A DNA stretch of 64,000 bases from Streptomyces sp. WMMB303 (GTDB taxonomy: Bacteria; Actinomycetota; Actinomycetes; Streptomycetales; Streptomycetaceae). Of the stretch, positions 16,162 to 24,898 are shown piece by piece; position 1 is the stretch's first letter; each line of letters opens with the position of its first letter. The stretch lies in assembly GCF_029351045.1 (NCBI RefSeq), contig NZ_JARKIN010000001.1, forward strand, positions 1,822,001 through 1,886,000, read 5' to 3'. The position numbers were made by a program, and so were the translations under genes. The notes beneath the pieces were generated by a model. The model had not been told where the DNA came from, did no database searches, and saw only the letters and a program-made list of their open reading frames with translations.

Positions 16162-17582
16162 GGGCGGCAGAGTGCCACGAAGGCGAGAGCGGCGAGGGTG
16201 ACGGCACCGAACTGGACCAGCGCCATGGGCACGGCGGTCTGCTCGCCCGCCACGCCGACCAGCGGGGAGGCGATGGCGCCGACGAGGAACTGCGAGGTGC
16301 CCAGCAGCGCCGAGGCCGAGCCCGCCGCGTGCGGGGTGCGCATCAGGGCCTGGGAGTTGGCGTTCGGCATGATCAGTCCCATGCCGGACATCAGCACGCA
16401 CAGCGCGGTGGCCAACGGCGCCAGCCCCACGTGCCCGAACAGGCCGGTGGTCATCACCAGCAGTGCCACGGTCGCGGTGCCGACCATGCACAGCCCGAAG
16501 GCGAGCACCCGGTCCAGGGACACCCGGCCGACCAGGACCTTCCCGTTGAGCTGCCCGAAGGCGACCAGGCCGATGGAGTTGACCATGAACAGCAGGCTGA
16601 AGGTCTGCGGCGAGGCGCCGTAGATCTCCTGGACGACGAACGGCGAGGCCGCGACGTAGGAGAAGAGCGCCGCGAACGCGAGGCTGGAGGCGAGCAGGTA
16701 CCCGGTGAAGACCCGGTCGGCGAGCAGCCCGCGCATGGTGCGCAGCGCGTCCGGCAGCCCGCCCTTGTGCCGGCGTTCGGCCGGCAGGGTCTCGGGCAGC
16801 TTGCGCAGCACGACGAGGACGAGCAGCAGACCGATCCCGGCCAGGATGCAGAAGACTCCGCGCCAGTCGGTGAAGCGCAGCACCTGGGCGCCCAGCACGG
16901 GGGCGAGGACCGGTGCGGTGCCGGAGATCAGCATGAGAGTGGAGAAGAACCGCGCCATGGCCAGCCCGTCGTACAGATCGCGGACGACGGCGCGGGCTAT
17001 CACCACCCCGGCGGCGCCCGCGAGTCCCTGGGCGAGCCGGAAGCCGGTGAGGGTGCCGGCGGTGGGAGCCAGCGCACAGGCGAGGCTCGCCAGGATGTAG
17101 CAGCCCATGCCGACCAGCAGCGGGCGGCGCCGCCCGAAGCGGTCGCTCATCGGCCCCGCGACGAGCTGGCCCACGGCCAGCCCGACGAGACAGGCCGTGA
17201 GGGTGAGCTGCGCGCCGGCGGCGGGGATGTGGAGCGCTCCGCTGACCTCCGGGAGGGCCGGGAGGTACATGTCGATGGAGAGGGGCGGGAGCGCGGTCAG
17301 CCCGCCGAGGATGAGGGTGAGCAGCAGCCCGGCGCGACGGCGGCGGGTCAGTTCGGGGCCGGCGGGTGCGACGGTGCCCGCCCCGGGGGCGGTGCCGGAC
17401 CCGTCGGCGGTGCGGGCCGCCGGGGCGGCGGGTGCCTCCGGGGCGGCGCCGGACGCGGCTTCCCGGTCGGTGCGGGTACTGCGGGCGGACGGCGCCGCGT
17501 GGTGCGGGTGTTGCAGATGCTGCGGGTGCTGTGGGGCGTCGGCGGGTACGGCGGCCGGTTGCGGGGGGCCGGTCTTGGTCAT
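16143..17582 (-). CDS. Bcr/CflA-type MFS drug exporter
   Basis: 479 aa, 12 membrane helices. Helix 1 begins [20 protein letters not shown], the hallmark of Bcr/CflA multidrug proton antiporters; the loop 2-3 motif [16 protein letters not shown] is the MFS motif A. The first 90 residues are an unusual cytoplasmic extension rich in His, Gln, Pro and Ala ([15 protein letters not shown]). ATG 17582 has GGAGAGG just upstream. First gene of a two-gene operon with the beta-lactamase-fold hydrolase. Confidence 0.9.
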   Translation of the reverse strand: MTKTGPPQPAAVPADAPQHPQHLQHPHHAAPSARSTRTDREAASGAAPEAPAAPAARTADGSGTAPGAGTVAPAGPELTRRRRAGLLLTLILGGLTALPPLSIDMYLPALPEVSGALHIPAAGAQLTLTACLVGLAVGQLVAGPMSDRFGRRRPLLVGMGCYILASLACALAPTAGTLTGFRLAQGLAGAAGVVIARAVVRDLYDGLAMARFFSTLMLISGTAPVLAPVLGAQVLRFTDWRGVFCILAGIGLLLVLVVLRKLPETLPAERRHKGGLPDALRTMRGLLADRVFTGYLLASSLAFAALFSYVAASPFVVQEIYGASPQTFSLLFMVNSIGLVAFGQLNGKVLVGRVSLDRVLAFGLCMVGTATVALLVMTTGLFGHVGLAPLATALCVLMSGMGLIMPNANSQALMRTPHAAGSASALLGTSQFLVGAIASPLVGVAGEQTAVPMALVQFGAVTLAALAFVALCRPWRVRD

Positions 17583-17729
17583 GCACCTCTCCAGGAGATT
17601 GTCACGGACTCGAACATTCTCCCAGGAATTCCGGTACGGGCCCACACGTTTGTTCCCCCTTCCGGGAGCGGGACCGGACCGCCGCGCAGCCGGCGCCGCC
17701 CGCCGGGCAGGCCCGCGTACGCTGCGCCC

Positions 17730-18605
17730 ATGACGCGCGAGAATCACCCGGCCCCAGAGGCACACCAGGCGGCACAGGCGGGCGACGCACCGGACTCCCG
17801 GACCGCCGCGGGGGCCGCGCGGACCGCCGGGGAGATGCCCCGGAGAGCTGCCGAGGTGCGGACCGCCGGTACGGCCCTGGTGACCGGGGCCGGCTCGGGG
17901 ATCGGCCGGGCCGTCGCCCTCACCCTCGCCGACGCGGGCTGGACGGTCGTGCTCGCGGGCCGCCGCCGGGGGGCGCTGGAGCAGACCGCGCAGCTCGCCG
18001 GGGGCGCCGCCACCCGGTGCGTCCCCGCCGACGTCACCGATCCGGCCGCCGTCACCGCGCTGTTCGACTCCGTACGGGAGCACGAGGGCCGGCTCGACCT
18101 GCTGTTCAACAACGCGGGCACCTTCGGCCCCGCCGTACCGCTGGCGGACCTCTCCTTCGAGGACTGGCGCGCGGTCGTGGACGTCAACCTGCACGGCGCC
18201 TTCCTCTGCGCCCAGGCCGCCTTCCGGCTGATGAAGGACCAGCAGCCGCGCGGCGGCCGGATCATCAACAACGGCTCGATCTCCGCCCACACCCCGCGGC
18301 CCGGCTCGATCGCCTACACCGCGACCAAGCACGCCATGACGGGCCTCACCAAGTCCCTGTCCCTGGACGGCCGCGCCTACGACGTGGCCTGCGGACAGAT
18401 CGACATCGGCAACGCCGCCACCGAGATGACGGCCGCCATGTCCCAGGGCGTCCCCCAGGCCGACGGGAACCGCGTCCCGGAGCCGACCATGAACGCCGAC
18501 GACGTGGCACGCACCGTCCTGCACATGGCTTCCCTGCCGCTGGAGGCCAACGTCCAGTTCGCCACCGTGCTGGCCACCAAGATGCCGTACATCGGCCGGG
18601 GCTGA
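17730..18605 (+). CDS. Short-chain dehydrogenase/reductase (SDR)
   Basis: 291 aa. NAD(P)-binding TGAGSGIG (52-59), NNAG, and the catalytic Ser-Tyr-Lys set in [20 protein letters not shown]. The roughly 45 residues before the first strand are low-complexity and may be partly mistranslated start region, but ATG 17730 is the first candidate after the divergent promoter and several in-frame starts follow (for example the methionine at residue 36). Substrate unknown. Divergent from the MFS gene. Confidence 0.88.
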   Translation: MTRENHPAPEAHQAAQAGDAPDSRTAAGAARTAGEMPRRAAEVRTAGTALVTGAGSGIGRAVALTLADAGWTVVLAGRRRGALEQTAQLAGGAATRCVPADVTDPAAVTALFDSVREHEGRLDLLFNNAGTFGPAVPLADLSFEDWRAVVDVNLHGAFLCAQAAFRLMKDQQPRGGRIINNGSISAHTPRPGSIAYTATKHAMTGLTKSLSLDGRAYDVACGQIDIGNAATEMTAAMSQGVPQADGNRVPEPTMNADDVARTVLHMASLPLEANVQFATVLATKMPYIGRG

Positions 18606-18743
18606 GCACGCGGAGGAGCACGGACGCCGCCGGGCCGCCGGCGCTGTCGGGGCGTTCGGGGCCGCCGGCGCCGTCCGGGGTGTGGCCATCGGCCGCCGGG
18701 GCGGAGAGACTCGGCCCGCAGCGACCCGCGAAGGAGCCCGCAC

Positions 18744-19928
18744 GTGACCGACCCCGTACCTCCGCCGGAGAACTTCGCCGGCTACCAGAACGAGATCTAC
18801 CTGCACGGCCTCGAGGACCGGATACCGCCCTTCACCACGGATGCCACCAGGCTCGGCGACTCGGCCCGCGCCCGGCTGGACGCGGGCGCCTTCGGCTACG
18901 TCGCCGGAGCGGCCGGCTCCGGCGCCACGCACCGCGCCAACCGGGCGGCGTTCGACCACTACCGGCTGGTCCCGCGCATGCTCACCGACGCCACCGACCG
19001 CGACCTGCGGACCCGGGTCCTGGGCACCGCCATGCCCGCACCGGTCGTCCTCGCCCCCGTCGGCGTCCAGTCGATCCTGCACCCGGACGGCGAGGCGGCG
19101 ACGGCCCGCGCCGCCGCCTCGCTCGGCCTGACGGCGGCCCTGTCCACCGCCTCGTCCTACTCGCTCGAAGAGGTGGCGGAGGCCGGCGGCAGCGCTCCGC
19201 GCTGGTTCCAGCTCTACTGGCCGAACGACGACGAGGTGTGCGTCAGCATCCTGCGGCGGGCGCGCGACGCCGGCTACAGCACGCTGGTCGTCACCCTCGA
19301 CACCTGGACACTGGCCTGGCGCCCACAGGACCTGGACCAGGCGTATCTGCCGTTCATCCGCGGGGTCGGCACCGCCATCCCGTTCTCGGACCCGGCCTTC
19401 CGGGCGGGCCTGGACAAGCCCCCGGAGGAGGACCTGGGCGCCGCGGTGCTGCGGTGGGTCCCGATGTTCACCGGGACCGACAAATCCTGGGACCGGCTGC
19501 CGTTCCTGCGGCGGCACTGGGACGGTCCGATCGCCCTCAAAGGCATCCAGCACCCGGACGACGCCCGCCGGGCCGCCGACGCGGGCATGGACGGCGTGAT
19601 CGTCTCCAACCACGGCGGCCGCCAGGTCGACGGCGCCATGGCCTCCCTCGACGCGCTCCCCGGCGTGGTCCGGGCCGTGGAGGGCACCGGCCTGGACGTC
19701 CTCTTCGACTCCGGCGTCCGCACCGGCTCCGACGCGCTCAAGGCGCTCGCGCTCGGCGCCGGCGCGGTCCTGCTCGGCCGCCCGTTCGCCTACGGGCTGG
19801 CGCACGGCGGCGAGGACGGCGTCCGGCACGTGCTCCGCTCGTTCCTCGCCGACCTGCACCTCACCCTGGGCCTGTCCGGCCACCGCACGCCGGACGAACT
19901 GAGCCCGGACGACCTCTGGCATCGCTGA
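18744..19928 (+). CDS. FMN-dependent alpha-hydroxy acid oxidase, lactate 2-monooxygenase-like
   Basis: 394 aa, a length typical of lactate 2-monooxygenase. TIM-barrel FMN enzyme: YRLVPRMLTD, substrate-side WFQLYWPNDDEV, ALKGIQHPDDARRA and the active-site SNHGGRQVDGA with its catalytic histidine, then VLFDSGVRTGSDALKALALG. Expected to oxidise L-lactate or a similar 2-hydroxy acid with O2. GTG 18744 follows AAGGAG at ideal distance. It lies 138 bp after the SDR gene and just before rnpB. Confidence 0.85.
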   Translation: MTDPVPPPENFAGYQNEIYLHGLEDRIPPFTTDATRLGDSARARLDAGAFGYVAGAAGSGATHRANRAAFDHYRLVPRMLTDATDRDLRTRVLGTAMPAPVVLAPVGVQSILHPDGEAATARAAASLGLTAALSTASSYSLEEVAEAGGSAPRWFQLYWPNDDEVCVSILRRARDAGYSTLVVTLDTWTLAWRPQDLDQAYLPFIRGVGTAIPFSDPAFRAGLDKPPEEDLGAAVLRWVPMFTGTDKSWDRLPFLRRHWDGPIALKGIQHPDDARRAADAGMDGVIVSNHGGRQVDGAMASLDALPGVVRAVEGTGLDVLFDSGVRTGSDALKALALGAGAVLLGRPFAYGLAHGGEDGVRHVLRSFLADLHLTLGLSGHRTPDELSPDDLWHR

Positions 19929-20003
19929 CCGCGGCGTGCCGGGCCCGCGGGGCACCCGGGGGACGGCCGCGGTCCACCGGGCGGCGGGTAGGATGGGGCA
20001 CAC

Positions 20004-20422
20004 GGCGGACGAGCCGGCCGGGCGGCCGCGTCGGGGGTGCCCAGCACCCTCGCCGAGGAACGTCCGGGCTCCACAGGGCAGGATGGTGGGTAACGCCCAC
20101 CCGGGGTGACCCGCGGGACAGTGCCACAGAAAACAGACCGCCGGGCCCGTCTGCGGACGGCAGCCCGGTAAGGGTGAAACGGTGGTGTAAGAGACCACCA
20201 GCGCCCAGGGTGACCTGGGCGGCTCGGTAAACCCCATCCGGAGCAAGGTCAAGAGGGGCCGCGACGCGGCCCTGCGCGGATGTTCGAGGGCGACCCGTCC
20301 GAGTCCGCGGGTGGACCGCACGAGGCCGGTGGCGACACCGGTCCCAGATGGATGGCCGCCACCCCGGCCGCCGCGAGGCGGCCGAGGCCACAGAACCCGG
20401 CGTACAGGCCGACTCGTCCGCC
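20004..20422 (+). ncRNA. rnpB: RNase P RNA, bacterial type A
   Basis: Ribozyme of RNase P, which matures tRNA 5' ends. P1 closes the molecule: GGCGGACGAG (20004-20013) pairs with CTCGTCCGCC (20413-20422). The conserved core is present in order: GAGGAACGTCCGGGCTCC near 20054, GTGCCACAGAAA near 20121, GGTAAGGGTGAAACGGTGG near 20166 and the universal AGATGGATGGCCGCC at 20346-20360. A TAGGAT hexamer at 19990-19995 is near the 5' end and could be its -10. Ends are set by P1 and may be off by a few bases. Confidence 0.95.
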
Positions 20423-20797
20423 CCTACTTGGGGCTTCTCCCTGGAAAGTCCCAGGCGGACGCCGCCTCCAGCCCTTGTGGGGAAGGTCCGGCGCCACGCT
20501 CATCCGCCTTCCTCAGCCCGCCCCGAGGGGTCCTGGGTACGCGGCTCGGTGGCCCCAGGGCGTGCCGTATCTCTGCTGCACGCAGAACCTAGGACCTACA
20601 CATTACGAGACCACGAGCGTCCAGGTTGCGTGGTGCCCCGTCGTGCCGCCCCGTGACGCTTCTCCTGATCAGACCGTGTGCGGCACGTTGACCCGCACTA
20701 CCCCGTGATGCACCGTCCAAAGGCGTCTGTCCACCGACGGGGCCGTTTGGCCGGCAACCTCTCGCCGTCCCACCGCTTCCGACGAGACCTCTGAGTC
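20423..20797. other. Gene-free spacer after rnpB with a tRNA-Thr-like fragment
   Basis: No convincing coding frame. On the minus strand, 20607-20585 reads like the anticodon-to-T-arm part of a Thr (CGU) tRNA: CGTAATG, then AGGTC, then TAGGTTC with correct spacing. The 5' half and acceptor stem are absent or unrecognisable, so this is not a functional tRNA. Base composition becomes visibly more AT-rich from here on, consistent with the edge of an acquired region. Confidence 0.45.
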
Positions 20798-20836
20798 GAA
20801 ACGATATCTCCCATGATCGATAGATGGTATCGTTTC
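20798..20836. promoter_or_regulatory. Operator of the vapBC-type module
   Basis: Perfect 9-bp inverted repeat GAAACGATA (20798-20806) and TATCGTTTC (20828-20836), centres 30 bp apart, about 34 bp upstream of the antitoxin start. Toxin-antitoxin complexes usually bind such repeats to repress their own promoter. Confidence 0.75.
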
Positions 20837-20869
20837 ACTCACGAGAGTATCTGCGAAGGGACCGTCCAC

Positions 20870-21124
20870 ATGGCCAGAACCGTCATCGACCTCGATGAAG
20901 ACATGGTCACCGAGGCCATGCGCATCTTCGGGACCAAAACGAAGGCCAAAGCCGTCCGCCTCGCCATGGAAGACGCCGTCAAGCGACACCTGCGACAGGA
21001 GTTCTTCGACGCCATGGATGCCGGCGAGCTCGACTTCAGCGAGATCGTCGAGAGCACCGGCCCCCGCAACGCCGACGGCTCCCTCAAGCACGACGGTGAC
21101 CGCAGCGGGGGCCAGGCGGCCTGA
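20870..21124 (+). CDS. vapB: VapB-type antitoxin
   Basis: 84 aa. N-terminal ribbon-helix-helix: ARTVIDLDEDMVTEAMRIFG, then KTKAKAVRLAMEDAVKRH, typical of VapB proteins that bind DNA as dimers; the acidic C-terminus (LDFSEIVES) would wrap the toxin. The stop TGA overlaps the toxin's ATG (TGATG, 21122-21126), so expression is coupled. Located in the accessory island after rnpB. Confidence 0.9.
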   Translation: MARTVIDLDEDMVTEAMRIFGTKTKAKAVRLAMEDAVKRHLRQEFFDAMDAGELDFSEIVESTGPRNADGSLKHDGDRSGGQAA

Positions 21125-21543
21125 TGCAGGACCGCTACCTGATCGACAAGTCCGCCCTCGCCCGCTGGACGAAACCGAGCGTCAAGGAGGTGCTCAAGCC
21201 CCTGCACGAGCGTTACCTCCTCGCGGTGTGCCGGCCCACCGAGTTCGAGATGATCCACTCCGCACGGGACAGTTCAGAAGCAACACGGATCAGCAGCTGG
21301 CTCCATGCTTTCGACTACCTCCGCACCGACGACGACACCTTCACCCGCGCGCTCGAGATCCAGCGCCATGCCCTCAACGCAGGCTTCCACCGCGCTCTGT
21401 CCCTCCCCGACCTGCTGATCGCCGCCACAGCGGAACTGAACCGGCGAACGGTCCTCCACTACGACGGAGACTTCGACATGATCGCCTCCCACACCGGACA
21501 ACCCACCGAATGGGTCGTCCCGCCCGGCAGCGCCGACCGATGA
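21124..21543 (+). CDS. vapC: VapC-type PIN-domain ribonuclease toxin
   Basis: 139 aa. Acidic PIN residues are visible: D8 (YLIDKSAL), E40/E42 (RPTEFEM), D96 (LPDLLIAA) and D114-D118 (HYDGDFD). VapC toxins cut tRNA or rRNA and are neutralised by the partner VapB. The catalytic set appears complete, so the toxin should be active. Followed by about 150 bp without genes up to the IS element. Confidence 0.9.
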   Translation: MQDRYLIDKSALARWTKPSVKEVLKPLHERYLLAVCRPTEFEMIHSARDSSEATRISSWLHAFDYLRTDDDTFTRALEIQRHALNAGFHRALSLPDLLIAATAELNRRTVLHYDGDFDMIASHTGQPTEWVVPPGSADR

Positions 21544-21699
21544 GAATGCGGCCTTCCCCCACCTCCGATGAGATGTCTGACGCGGTGCACTGGAGTGGAT
21601 TAGTTGGGCTGTGGCCGAACAACGCGCGGCCCGACGCGCATGGCCATGCCTCCTCGGGAAGAAGCGGCTACCGAACATGACTTCATCTACTCCGCCTAA

Positions 21700-23369
21700 C
21701 CTCGATCTTGCGTGACGGTCCTCGTCAACTGTGCTGACGAGGACTTCTTGCTTTTCGGGTCGATTTTGGGGCGGCGGCAGGCTGGTGGCCCGGCTGTCGC
21801 GTCGGGTGGGCGCGGGGTTCCACTGCTCCCAGGGCTGCTTTGCTCGTGCGGACAGGGCTTTTGTGCTGGTCAGCCGGGGTTGGGGAGGAGTGCGAGTCGA
21901 GCGTGAGCGGTGAGCAGGTGATCCGTCCAGGGCCAGTGGGCGGCGAAACTGAGTGCGCGTTGTCGTCCGGTGTGGATGATGCGGGCGGCGGCGGAGAACA
22001 GTCGCAGCCGTAGTTTCTTGATCTCCCAACGGCGGGCGTCACCGTGTAGGGCGAGCATGGGCATCCAGGCGATCAGGTCGAGCGTGAGTTGGACGATCTC
22101 GAGCCAGATCTGGTTCTGCCCGGTGGTGTGAAGGGGAAGGTTGCGCAGGCCGGTGTTGCGGGCGGTGCGGATGCGGTCCTCAGCCCTGGCGCGTTGGCGG
22201 TGGCGAAGTTCGAGGTCGGCGAGCTGACCGCCCTTGGTGTTGGTCGCGAAGCAGGTCAGCCGGTTGCCGTCGGCATCGGTGAATCGCAACTGTGCTCCGG
22301 GGTGCGGTCGTTCGGCGCGGGCGATCAGCCGCAGGCCCTCCGGCCAGGTCGTCAGGTCGAGCATGTCGGTGATCTCCGCGAGCCAGACACCTTCTCTCGC
22401 CTGTCCGTCGGCGTTGCAGGCGGGTGTCCAGGCCCACTTGGGTATGCGGGTGACCGCATGGTGAATCTGCTCGGTGATGGTCATGCCGACCGAGTAGGAC
22501 AGCCACCGGCCGCGGCGGGCGAGCCAGTCCAGGAAGACGTGGGTGCCGCCGGCGGAGTCGGTTCGCACCAGCGTCCGCCGCCCTCGCCGATGCTTCACAG
22601 GCAGCTGTGCCAGCGCCAGCTTCGCGACGGTGATGTGGTCGCCGGCGGTGTTCGCACCGGCCCGGCCGGGCCGCAGCAGCGCGGCGGCCGGCTCACCCGT
22701 TCCATCCGGCCCATGGTCGATGAAGGCCAGCAGCGGATGCCCGAAGGTCTTCTTCCAGGTCGGGGTGGCGTCTTCCTTCTCCGAATGCGCAGTGACCAGG
22801 GCGGCATCGATGTCCAGGACGACCTGGCCGTCCCCGCCGACGGGGCTGTGGTCGCCGGCCAGGGACCACACTCGCTGCCGCACGGCGGCCCGTGCGGCGC
22901 GGATCGCCGCCAGCACCTTCGGCCCGGAACCGGCGAGGCGCTCGACCAGGCGGGAGACCGTGGGGTCGGATGCGACCGAACCGAAGACGCCCGACTCAGC
23001 CCGCAGCATCCCCACATCGGCCAGGCAGTCACCACCGAGAGCGACCGATAGCGCCAGATCCAGCAGTGTCTTGCCCGGGTCGTGGACCGCACGCGGCTTC
23101 CGCCACGGCGCCAGGGCCGCCGACAACGCGGTATCCAGACCGGACTTGCGCACCGTCTGCACCAGCAAAACACCGCCGGCCTGCGAGACCACCGCCGACG
23201 GGCTGGAGCGGGTACGGACACGCGGATACAACCCGGTACGCTTCATCACCTGAAAGTGCCTCCGACGGCGCGGGAACATGGGCCTAGGCAATCCACATTC
23301 TCGCAGGTCAGAGGCACTGTTTATTGGGACGACCACCTGCCGGACAGCCCGTCTCATGAAAGCCCGGGG
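21700..23369 (-). mobile_element. Complete IS1380-family insertion sequence (1670 bp)
   Basis: Imperfect terminal inverted repeats: CCTCGATCTTGCGTGA at 21700-21715 and the complement of CCCCGGGCTTTCATGA at 23354-23369 (11 of 16 match). Length and single long transposase gene fit the family. The flanking four bases are CTAA on the left and CTAG on the right, a near but not exact target duplication, so either one base has changed or the insertion is old or recombined. Confidence 0.85.
21870..23246 (-). CDS. IS1380-family transposase
   Basis: 458 aa. Order typical of the family: N-terminal SAVVSQAGGVLL, DPGKTLLDLALSVALGGDCL, the first DDE aspartate in VVLDIDAALV, then the second in VRTDSAGGTHVFLDWL, a long insertion, and the C-terminal LTLDLIAWMPMLALHGDARRW with HWPWTDHLL. 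No frameshift or stop is seen, so it may be active. ATG 23246 is taken because it opens the conserved region (MKRTGLYPRV); there is about 120 bp to the right end of the element. Confidence 0.92.
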   Translation of the reverse strand: MKRTGLYPRVRTRSSPSAVVSQAGGVLLVQTVRKSGLDTALSAALAPWRKPRAVHDPGKTLLDLALSVALGGDCLADVGMLRAESGVFGSVASDPTVSRLVERLAGSGPKVLAAIRAARAAVRQRVWSLAGDHSPVGGDGQVVLDIDAALVTAHSEKEDATPTWKKTFGHPLLAFIDHGPDGTGEPAAALLRPGRAGANTAGDHITVAKLALAQLPVKHRRGRRTLVRTDSAGGTHVFLDWLARRGRWLSYSVGMTITEQIHHAVTRIPKWAWTPACNADGQAREGVWLAEITDMLDLTTWPEGLRLIARAERPHPGAQLRFTDADGNRLTCFATNTKGGQLADLELRHRQRARAEDRIRTARNTGLRNLPLHTTGQNQIWLEIVQLTLDLIAWMPMLALHGDARRWEIKKLRLRLFSAAARIIHTGRQRALSFAAHWPWTDHLLTAHARLALLPNPG

Positions 23370-23502
23370 CTAGCACCCGTAAAGTCTTCCTGTGAAACGA
23401 TCAGCGCCGCTGAAAACCATGGGATTCCCTCGGCTCGACAGTGAGCAATTTTGCCTCGAACGTCGATACAGCCACGACATTTCGAGGAATACTTCAAGTC
23501 AA

Positions 23503-23543
23503 CTGCCGGGCCGGAGTGGGGAACCATCTCCCCGGCCCGGCAG
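23503..23543 (-). terminator. Hairpin downstream of the I36-type gene
   Basis: 12-bp perfect stem, 23503-23514 with 23532-23543 (CTGCCGGGCCGG and complement), with partial further pairing inside. It lies about 100 bp after the stop of the minus-strand gene and inside the 275-bp gene-free gap to the IS element. No U-run follows. Confidence 0.55.
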
Positions 23544-23644
23544 CCATGCGACGGACCCACACCGCCCCCCTCAAGCGGATGACCACCCGGCTGCTACTAC
23601 CAGAGCATCCACCCGGGTTGCTCGTCCGCGCTCCCCGCTGAGAG

Positions 23645-24262
23645 TTATCGCATGACCTGGTGGATCGGGTCGTCGAAAGCGGCGAACTCGCCGTCCGGGA
23701 GGTCGTACTTGCTCCTGAGGCAGAGGCCGTTCGTGAACCAGAGGGTGACCTTGCCACCGAGCATGTTGTATGCGGCGTGCGGCGCCTCGGCGCCCTCCGC
23801 CTTCGCGTTATAGCAGATGCTGCCCCACTTTGGCGTCATGCCCCAGGCCTTGCCGGAGTAGTTCTCCTTCTCGTAAAAGCACACTTGGCCCGGGTTGCAT
23901 ACCGGCGTGACGCGAAGCGACTTCAACCGGTCGGAGATCTTCTCGGCCCCTTGGTCGGGCTTCACGATCCCGTACGGCTGGCCGGAGCAGGAGTCGTTGT
24001 CGTACGCCTGAACCTGGAAGCGATACTTGTTGGAGAGCGAAGCGATGCGGGACGTCGTGCCGCCAGGCCAATTGGCCTGCGGCTTGAAGCACTGCCCGAG
24101 GCTTCCCTGCACTTCCTTGAACTTGCCGTTGAAGGCAGGCTCGGACCAGACGCAAATGTGTCCGGTCGAACATTGATCCACCGCCGCCTGGGCCGGGACC
24201 GCGGTGGGAAGCGCCGCGGCGATGGCAGTGATGACACCGGCGGATGCGAGTAGTTTGCGCAT
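23645..24262 (-). CDS. Secreted peptidase inhibitor I36/crystallin-like protein
   Basis: 205 aa with a signal peptide (about 1-27, MRKLLASAGVITAIAAALP...AQAA). The mature part has two beta/gamma-crystallin-like repeats, each with HICVWSEPAFNGKF or QVCFYEKENYSGKAW followed by a cysteine-containing strand; this is the layout of the streptomycete metalloprotease inhibitor SMPI family (I36). Eight or so cysteines suggest disulfides. ATG 24262 follows AAGGAG. It is sandwiched between a complete and a truncated IS1380 element, so it was probably acquired. Inhibitor activity is inferred from family. Confidence 0.8.
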   Translation of the reverse strand: MRKLLASAGVITAIAAALPTAVPAQAAVDQCSTGHICVWSEPAFNGKFKEVQGSLGQCFKPQANWPGGTTSRIASLSNKYRFQVQAYDNDSCSGQPYGIVKPDQGAEKISDRLKSLRVTPVCNPGQVCFYEKENYSGKAWGMTPKWGSICYNAKAEGAEAPHAAYNMLGGKVTLWFTNGLCLRSKYDLPDGEFAAFDDPIHQVMR

Positions 24263-24401
24263 GAGGTGCTCCTTCAATCGGGTGCGGAACGATCACATTC
24301 TCGGCTCGTTCTGCGGCTCCGAGCGGGTGTTGGCCCGGTGATCACTCGATCGAGGACGGCGGCCTTTGAACTACCCCCTGGCCTCGGGTAAAGAAACTTA
24401 G

Positions 24402-24810
24402 CCTCGATCTTTCGTGACGGTCCGTCGGTTTCTTCGGCGGGCCGTTTCGGTTGTTCGGGGTCGGTGGTGGGCACGCTGATGGCCCGGCTGTCACGTCGGG
24501 CGGGCGCCGGGTTCCACGGCTCCGGTCGGGGTGGTGCTGGTTGCAGGGACGGGAACGCGCTGGTCAGCCGGGATTCGGGAGAGTTTCGAGCCGCGCCAGG
24601 GCGTCGGTGATCACGTCGGTCCAGGGCCAGTGGCGTGGGAATCTCAGGTGCCGGCGGCGGGCGGTGGTGATGATCTGGGCGGCGGCGGAGAAAAGCCGGA
24701 GCCGGAGACGGCTGGGTTCCCACCTGCGGGTTTTGCCGGCCAGGGCGAGCATGGGCATCCAGGCCAGCAGGTCCAGGGCGAGCTGCATGACGCCGGTCGG
24801 CCCCTGCTGC
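24402..24810 (-). mobile_element. Truncated IS1380-family end
   Basis: Begins with CCTCGATCTTTCGTGA at 24402-24417, one base different from the left end of the complete element, followed by a similar non-coding end and the last part of the transposase gene. The other end and the first three quarters of the gene are missing. The break is near 24810, just before the promoter of the TetR gene. Confidence 0.8.
24564..24806 (-). pseudogene. C-terminal remnant of an IS1380 transposase
   Basis: About 80 codons ending LARLETLPNPG match the last part of the complete transposase (LALLPNPG): LALDLLAWMPMLALAGKTRR, LRLRLFSAAAQII and HWPWTDVI line up residue by residue. There is no catalytic core, so it is dead. 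It differs enough from the intact copy to be a separate, older insertion. Confidence 0.85.
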
Positions 24811-24844
24811 TGACGCAGATGAGCGGTTGCCCGGTCAGGAGATA

Positions 24845-24898
24845 TTGCCTCGGCAAAGCCCAGCCCCCATAATGTGAACATGTTCAGCGAACATGTTC
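24845..24898 (+). promoter_or_regulatory. Promoter and double palindromic operator of the TetR-DoxX pair
   Basis: -35 TTGCCT (24845-24850), 17-bp spacer, -10 CATAAT (24868-24873); the start would be near 24880, the A of an ATG. TGAACATGTTCA (24875-24886) is a perfect 12-bp palindrome over that start point and GAACATGTTC (24889-24898) repeats its core 13 bp on. The regulator encoded here very likely binds them and represses itself. Confidence 0.75.

Noticed and set aside
17366..20230. Long plus-strand frame (954 codons) across several genes
   Set aside because: Another frame of the SDR and oxidase genes; very high Arg content and passes into rnpB.
17583..20321. Minus-strand extension of the MFS frame across the SDR and oxidase genes
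   Set aside because: Antisense to two genes with catalytic motifs and to rnpB; MFS start with GGAGAGG is at 17582.
20669..21091. Minus-strand frame opposite vapB
   Set aside because: The plus-strand VapB has a fold, an operator and coupling to VapC; the antisense frame has none.
21700..24810. Composite transposon made of two IS1380 copies
   Set aside because: The second copy lacks one end and most of the gene, and its sequence differs from the first, so the pair cannot move as a unit now.
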